Shown piece by piece: positions 59,635-64,000 of a DNA stretch of 64,000 nucleotides; position 1 is the first letter of the stretch; the number at the start of each line of letters is the position of its first letter. The position numbers were made by a program, and so were the translations under genes. Source of the stretch: Hirsutella rhossiliensis (lineage: Eukaryota > Ascomycota > Sordariomycetes > Hypocreales > Ophiocordycipitaceae); NCBI RefSeq assembly GCF_020360975.1, contig NW_025408674.1:1-64000 (forward strand). The letters are read 5' to 3'. The notes beneath the pieces are model-generated. The model had not been told where the DNA came from and ran no database searches. It saw nothing but the letters and a program-made list of their open reading frames with translations.

Positions 59635-61545
59635 AACCTTAGATTTAATCGAGGTTAAGACTAGCGATAATCTTAGCTAAGACTAAACCGTGATAGCTAT
59701 AAAAACGCTATTAAATAAAGTTAAGAGCGCTAGTAAGATTAGTAAGCAACGTAAGATAGGGACGCTTTAGGGCGGGCTTAGCGCTAAGAGAACTACTAAG
59801 CTATAGCTTAGCGTTAGAACCGATAAAGGGAGATATAGTAAGCTCCTAAGCTAGCTTTATAACGATTATAGGTATAGCGATAATAGTAAACTCCTTAGCC
59901 TTAGCTTTAGATAGGGCCTTAAGCATAGTAGCCGCCTTACCCTTACCTTTACCCTTCTTTTTATTAAAAGGGACTAAGGCTAGACTAAGCCTAGTAAGAT
60001 TAAAACCGCTATCCTCGCTATTAAAGCTATTACTAGTAATAAGATAGAAATAATTAATAAGATCGTTAACCGCTATAAGAGTCTTCTAAGTAACTAAGAG
60101 TAACTTAAGCTTAACCTAAGCTAAGGTCTTAATAGTATCGCTAAACTTACTTAAGTATTTCTCTAAGGACTTATATATATAATAAGTATTATTTATAAAA
60201 TAGGTAAAAGCTAATATAAGCGTTTTAATATTCTTAGCGACTATAGCTAGACTAAGGGTAGATTTACCTAACGCGCCCTTACCCTTAGCGGTAGGGGCCT
60301 TTTAATAAGTATAAATATAAGTTTCTAAAGTAGCGCGATAAAAGCGCTCTTATACTAAACCCTTAATAAGGGAGGGGCTATCGACCTTAGACTATACTTA
60401 ATAGAAGGTATACGCGGCCTTCTTACCCTTAAAGGTAATCTAAAATATAGATTAGTACTAAACTTAGATAGTATTATAGTAAGAATAAGTTACTTACTTA
60501 ATAATAAGACTAGTTAAAGTTAGTATAAGTAATATACGCTTTAGCTTTTATAGCTATTAAAGTTAGCTAAAAATATTAAAGGTAAGACTAACTTAAGATA
60601 AAACTAAGATTAATACTTATAAGACTAGTTTTAATAGCTAGTAAAGGACTTATAAGTAAGCTTATTAGTAAGACGCTTAATATATATAAAATATAAAATA
60701 GAGCGCTCCGATCTTACTATAATAGCGACTTTCTTATAAGGAGGGGGTTTTAAAGGAGGCGAGCTACTCCTACCTAAGTTAGCTTTATAATTAGATATTA
60801 TAATATAGTAACGAGTAAACTAAATATAGTGCTAAGGAGACCTAGAGTTATAGAAATAAAGCGGGCGAGGTAGTAGTTAAGCTTATAAAAAAAGATTTAA
60901 TAGAGAGATAGGAAGAGGTATAAATAAAACTAAGGAAAGAGGGTAGGTATATATATATATAAGCCGGGCGCGCGTAATTAATAGCTACGCAATAGAAGGT
61001 AAATATAGGCCGCCGCGCCCTTAATTAAGAAGCTATATAGCTAGATAGGAACCGATTTACGATTAATAGAGCTAGCTAATTAAATTTCAATTAGCTAGCC
61101 CTACCTAGGAGCGACCTATACTAGCGCCTAGCCCGGTAACTAGATATTAGCTACCCTACTAATAAACGGACTAATAAGCTAACGCGACCGCGGCTATATA
61201 GCTATAACGCGGGAGCTATAGTAAATAAAGGCGCCCGCGAGTTAGGCCCTTAGAGAGAGACTATTACCTATAACCTTAGGCCTAGGCTAGCGAGCCTAGG
61301 CCGCGGCCGCTTAGGATAGTAGCGGCTATAGCCTAAGAGGGCCTATACTAAGATATAATAGCGCGGGATGAGCCCGTAATAGCTAGCGTAAATTTCCTAT
61401 ATACTACTACTATAACCTTATTTAAGGTAGACCTATACTAAAAAAGGAGAGGGTTTTTTATTAAGTACTTTAGTTTTTCCCTCCTATTTAATATTAAAGT
61501 TCTAGATACCTTTAGCTAGGTCCTTAGCGTAATCTTAATAATAAT
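59635..61545. other. RIP-mutated DNA with CpG-rich patches
   Basis: No gene. Around 60960-61400 many CpG-containing words (GGGCGCGCG, CCGCGGCCGC) persist although CpA and TpG are gone, showing that the mutation process targeted CpA rather than CpG. Confidence 0.7.
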
Positions 61546-62265
61546 AATAATAATACTATATAATAAAAATATAAAGAAATAATATTAATAATAAATTAAA
61601 GAAGAATACCTAAATAAAATAAATAAGGACTAAGTAAAAAATAAGGTATACTATCTATAAAAAAGCTATAGACTAGTACGATATAATAAGATCTAAGGAC
61701 TCTTTATATAGTAATAGTAAGCTATAGTAACTAAATTATAAGATATTATATATATATACTTTTAGACTATAGCGTAATAAGTAATTATATTTTACTTAAA
61801 GTCTTTAATTATTACTAACTTATATAAAGATATAAGAAAGATTTATATAAACTTATAAATATTAAAGAAAAGGCCTTTAACTATAATAATAAAATTATTA
61901 ATATAGAGATTAATTACCTTAATATTAATATCTAAGGTTATAATAAGTTAACTTTAATATTATAAATATTAAAGAATATAACTTTATATTAAGGCTTCTA
62001 TAGCTATAAGAAAGTAACTTACTAATTAACTAAAAAACTAGCTAGCTATATTAAAATAAAGATATAAGTTTCTAAGACTAGTAGATTTTATAGAAAGTAA
62101 AATTTTAAGATAATTTAGCTACTAAATAAGATAAAAGGGATAACTATTTAAGTAAATTATTATAGGCTTTAGCGATATAAATAAAAATAGTAACTAAACT
62201 AGCGGATATAATAAAATTAATTAATAAGACCTATATACTAACTAATATAGCTATATATATTATAA
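61546..62265 (+). pseudogene. second RIP-mutated fragment of the Ty3/gypsy element
   Basis: It aligns with about 51590-52325 of the intact element, again with C-to-T/G-to-A changes only. GATATAAATAAAAATAGTAA corresponds to GATACAAACGAAAACAGCAA. It covers the protease domain and overlaps the portion kept at 44606-45387. Confidence 0.85.
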
Positions 62266-64000
62266 AGCGTAGCTTAATTTTATAGTTCTTAAAGATATCC
62301 CTTAATATAAGAAACTAAGGAAGCTAAAAATACTTAGTATAAAAGAAGGAAGAAGGAGCTAAAAAGAGGTATAGTAGGGAGGGTAGGGGTATAAAGGGAA
62401 GTAAAAGTAGTAATAGCTTCTTATAAAGGTAGCGAAAGATAAAACGGATATACCGGTAATAGCTAGAAAAGAAGGGAAAAACTAGTAAAAAGCTTAGTAG
62501 TTAAAAGGATATTAATAGCTTCTTTAAGTAGGATCTTCTTTATTAATTAAGATACTAAATAGGTATAAAGAAGGGCGTTAGATAAAGGAAAAAAGGATAA
62601 TTAAGGTAATATAATAATTATTCCCCTACTATAATTGCTACCCTTATAAGAATTAAATATCTTTACCTTACCTATCTAACCCCTTACTTTTAATTTTATA
62701 TTTATATATTTTATATACTTCTTATATCTCTCTTTATAAGAGTTATAAGCCTAGGAGGAATAGTATTCTTATACCTTCTAGCTACTATAAAAGGCACCTT
62801 TCTTATATCCCTCGTAGCTTCCTTTTACCCCTCTTATTAGAAAAGCTAATTTTTACTTAACTTTTCTACCCTTCCCTATAATAATAACGAAAACTAACTC
62901 TTTTACCATCCCTATAGTCTATAGGACGATTCTTATAAAGCCCTAAGATTAAGATAAGTAGGTAAAAAAGCTATAGGCTCGTATAAATAAAACTATTTAT
63001 AATCTAGTCTTCTTTAATAAGTAGGACCCCCTTAAGCCCCCTCTTTATCTTAGGGCAACGGACTTTATAGAGGGAGCTACCCTCTTCTTTAAGCTAACCT
63101 CTATATAGTAAAGAGCTTTTTCTACTACCCTAAGCGACTATAAGAGTCACCGAAAGGAGTACCTTTATAAGATAAAGCTACTAACTACTATATATACGGC
63201 GATAATAGAATCCGTTAGTACTATAAAGCTAGTCTCTCTTTAAGAGGAAGAGACTCCTAAGTAATAGCTTTTAAAGCTTAAGACCTTAATAGCTCTCTTA
63301 ATAGGCTATATAACTAACCGTATTAAGAAGACCTATATAGTATACCTAGGAGCTTTTTCTACTAGGAACCTACTAGCTTCGTCGTAGCTAGCTAAGTAGG
63401 AGGAAATCCTTAAGGAAGCTAACTAATACTTCCTTATAAAAGCTCTTTCTAGCTAATAGCTATAGGATATATCTCTACTAATAAAGCCTATTAGTAACGG
63501 TTACTCGACTATCTTTCGAGAGGCTAGCTAGGAACTAGACGAAGAGGCTATTAAAGTATAATAGTAAGTAGTTTTATTCTTTTATAGCTAGTACTCGACC
63601 TAGACGGCTCGACCTACTACCCCTATAGCTGCTATAGCCCCTATTGCTATAGCCCTAGCTACTACTACTACGGCTATTACTCTTTTAGCTCCTCCTCCCT
63701 TAAGAGCCTTAACCCTGTCTTTAATAGTAGCCTTAGTCCTGGCCCTAGCTCCGCCTACTACTCCGGGCCCGGTCCCGTTAGTTAGACCGGCCTAACTAGT
63801 CCCTTAATAGACCTTTTAGTCTATTAGTCGAAAAATTAAGGAACTAGTTAAAATCGAACCTCTTCTTTAAAATTAGTAATAAGGGGTAAAAAGGGGAGGT
63901 TTTTAAGTAAACCTTCCGGATTAAGATAAGGATTCCTTAAAGAAATAACGTATAAGAAGGAATCGACCTACCTACTAAGTATATAAAAAGCCCTATTAGC
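62266..64000. other. RIP-mutated DNA, lighter toward the right edge
   Basis: No ORF. From about 62600 onward occasional CpA and TpG reappear and GC rises, for example near 63590-63800, so mutation was weaker or older sequence was less affected. Family not recognisable. Confidence 0.6.

Overview
The window is from a filamentous ascomycete (Pezizomycotina). Reasons: genes have short introns of 49-74 bp with GTAAGC/GTATGC-type donors and CTAAC/CTGAC branch sites, the transposons are of fungal types, and long AT-rich blocks carry the signature of repeat-induced point mutation (RIP): CpA and TpG almost erased, TpA abundant, CpG kept. Species cannot be assigned. No housekeeping operon-like cluster is present; this is a transposon-dominated, accessory-type region.

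Layout. 1-1075: minus-strand MULE transposase remnant. About 1076-7235 and 7300-14010: two Helitrons in the same orientation, the first decayed, the second nearly complete (DUF6570-like Cys cluster, HUH/Y2 Rep, PIF1-type helicase). 14007-14836: broken MYND-finger gene. 15161-17344: pogo/Fot1-type element. 17841-18817: non-autonomous TIR element with an 8-bp target duplication. 18842-21658: MULE with ~100-bp TIRs. 21710-24814: Ser/Thr-rich single-pass membrane protein. 25-33 kb: sparse region with a 15-bp minisatellite, a MITE, copia-like solo LTRs, a MADS-like ORF, a chromo-like gene with one nonsense codon and a decayed sugar transporter. 33.5-38.2 kb: mosaic of Helitron, SINE, LINE and MULE fragments. 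40.7-42.4 kb: Myb-like gene with two introns and one in-frame stop. 44.6-64 kb: RIP-mutated AT-rich DNA into which two young, unmutated elements have inserted: a second pogo element (45610-47791) and a complete Ty3/gypsy chromovirus (48694-56520) with apparently identical 469-bp LTRs and a perfect 5-bp duplication.

The layers can be ordered. A Tad-like LINE (47.8-48.7 kb and 56.5-58.1 kb) and fragments of the same Ty3/gypsy family (44.6-45.4 and 61.5-62.3 kb) were mutated by RIP first; the gypsy element then split the dead LINE. The gypsy element looks self-primed (Tf1/sushi-like). Its polyprotein carries a repeated C-x4-C-x2-H-x3-K motif between nucleocapsid and protease, and a convergent antisense ORF for a Cys-rich/coiled-coil protein lies between pol and the 3' LTR. 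Its 11 pol frame breaks all look like one-base losses in homopolymer runs, so some of the 'pseudogenes' here may be assembly artefacts.

The strongest candidates for undescribed biology are the gypsy element's zinc-finger-like array and antisense gene, the tRNA-derived SINE at 34137-34549, and the TIR element at 17841-18817.
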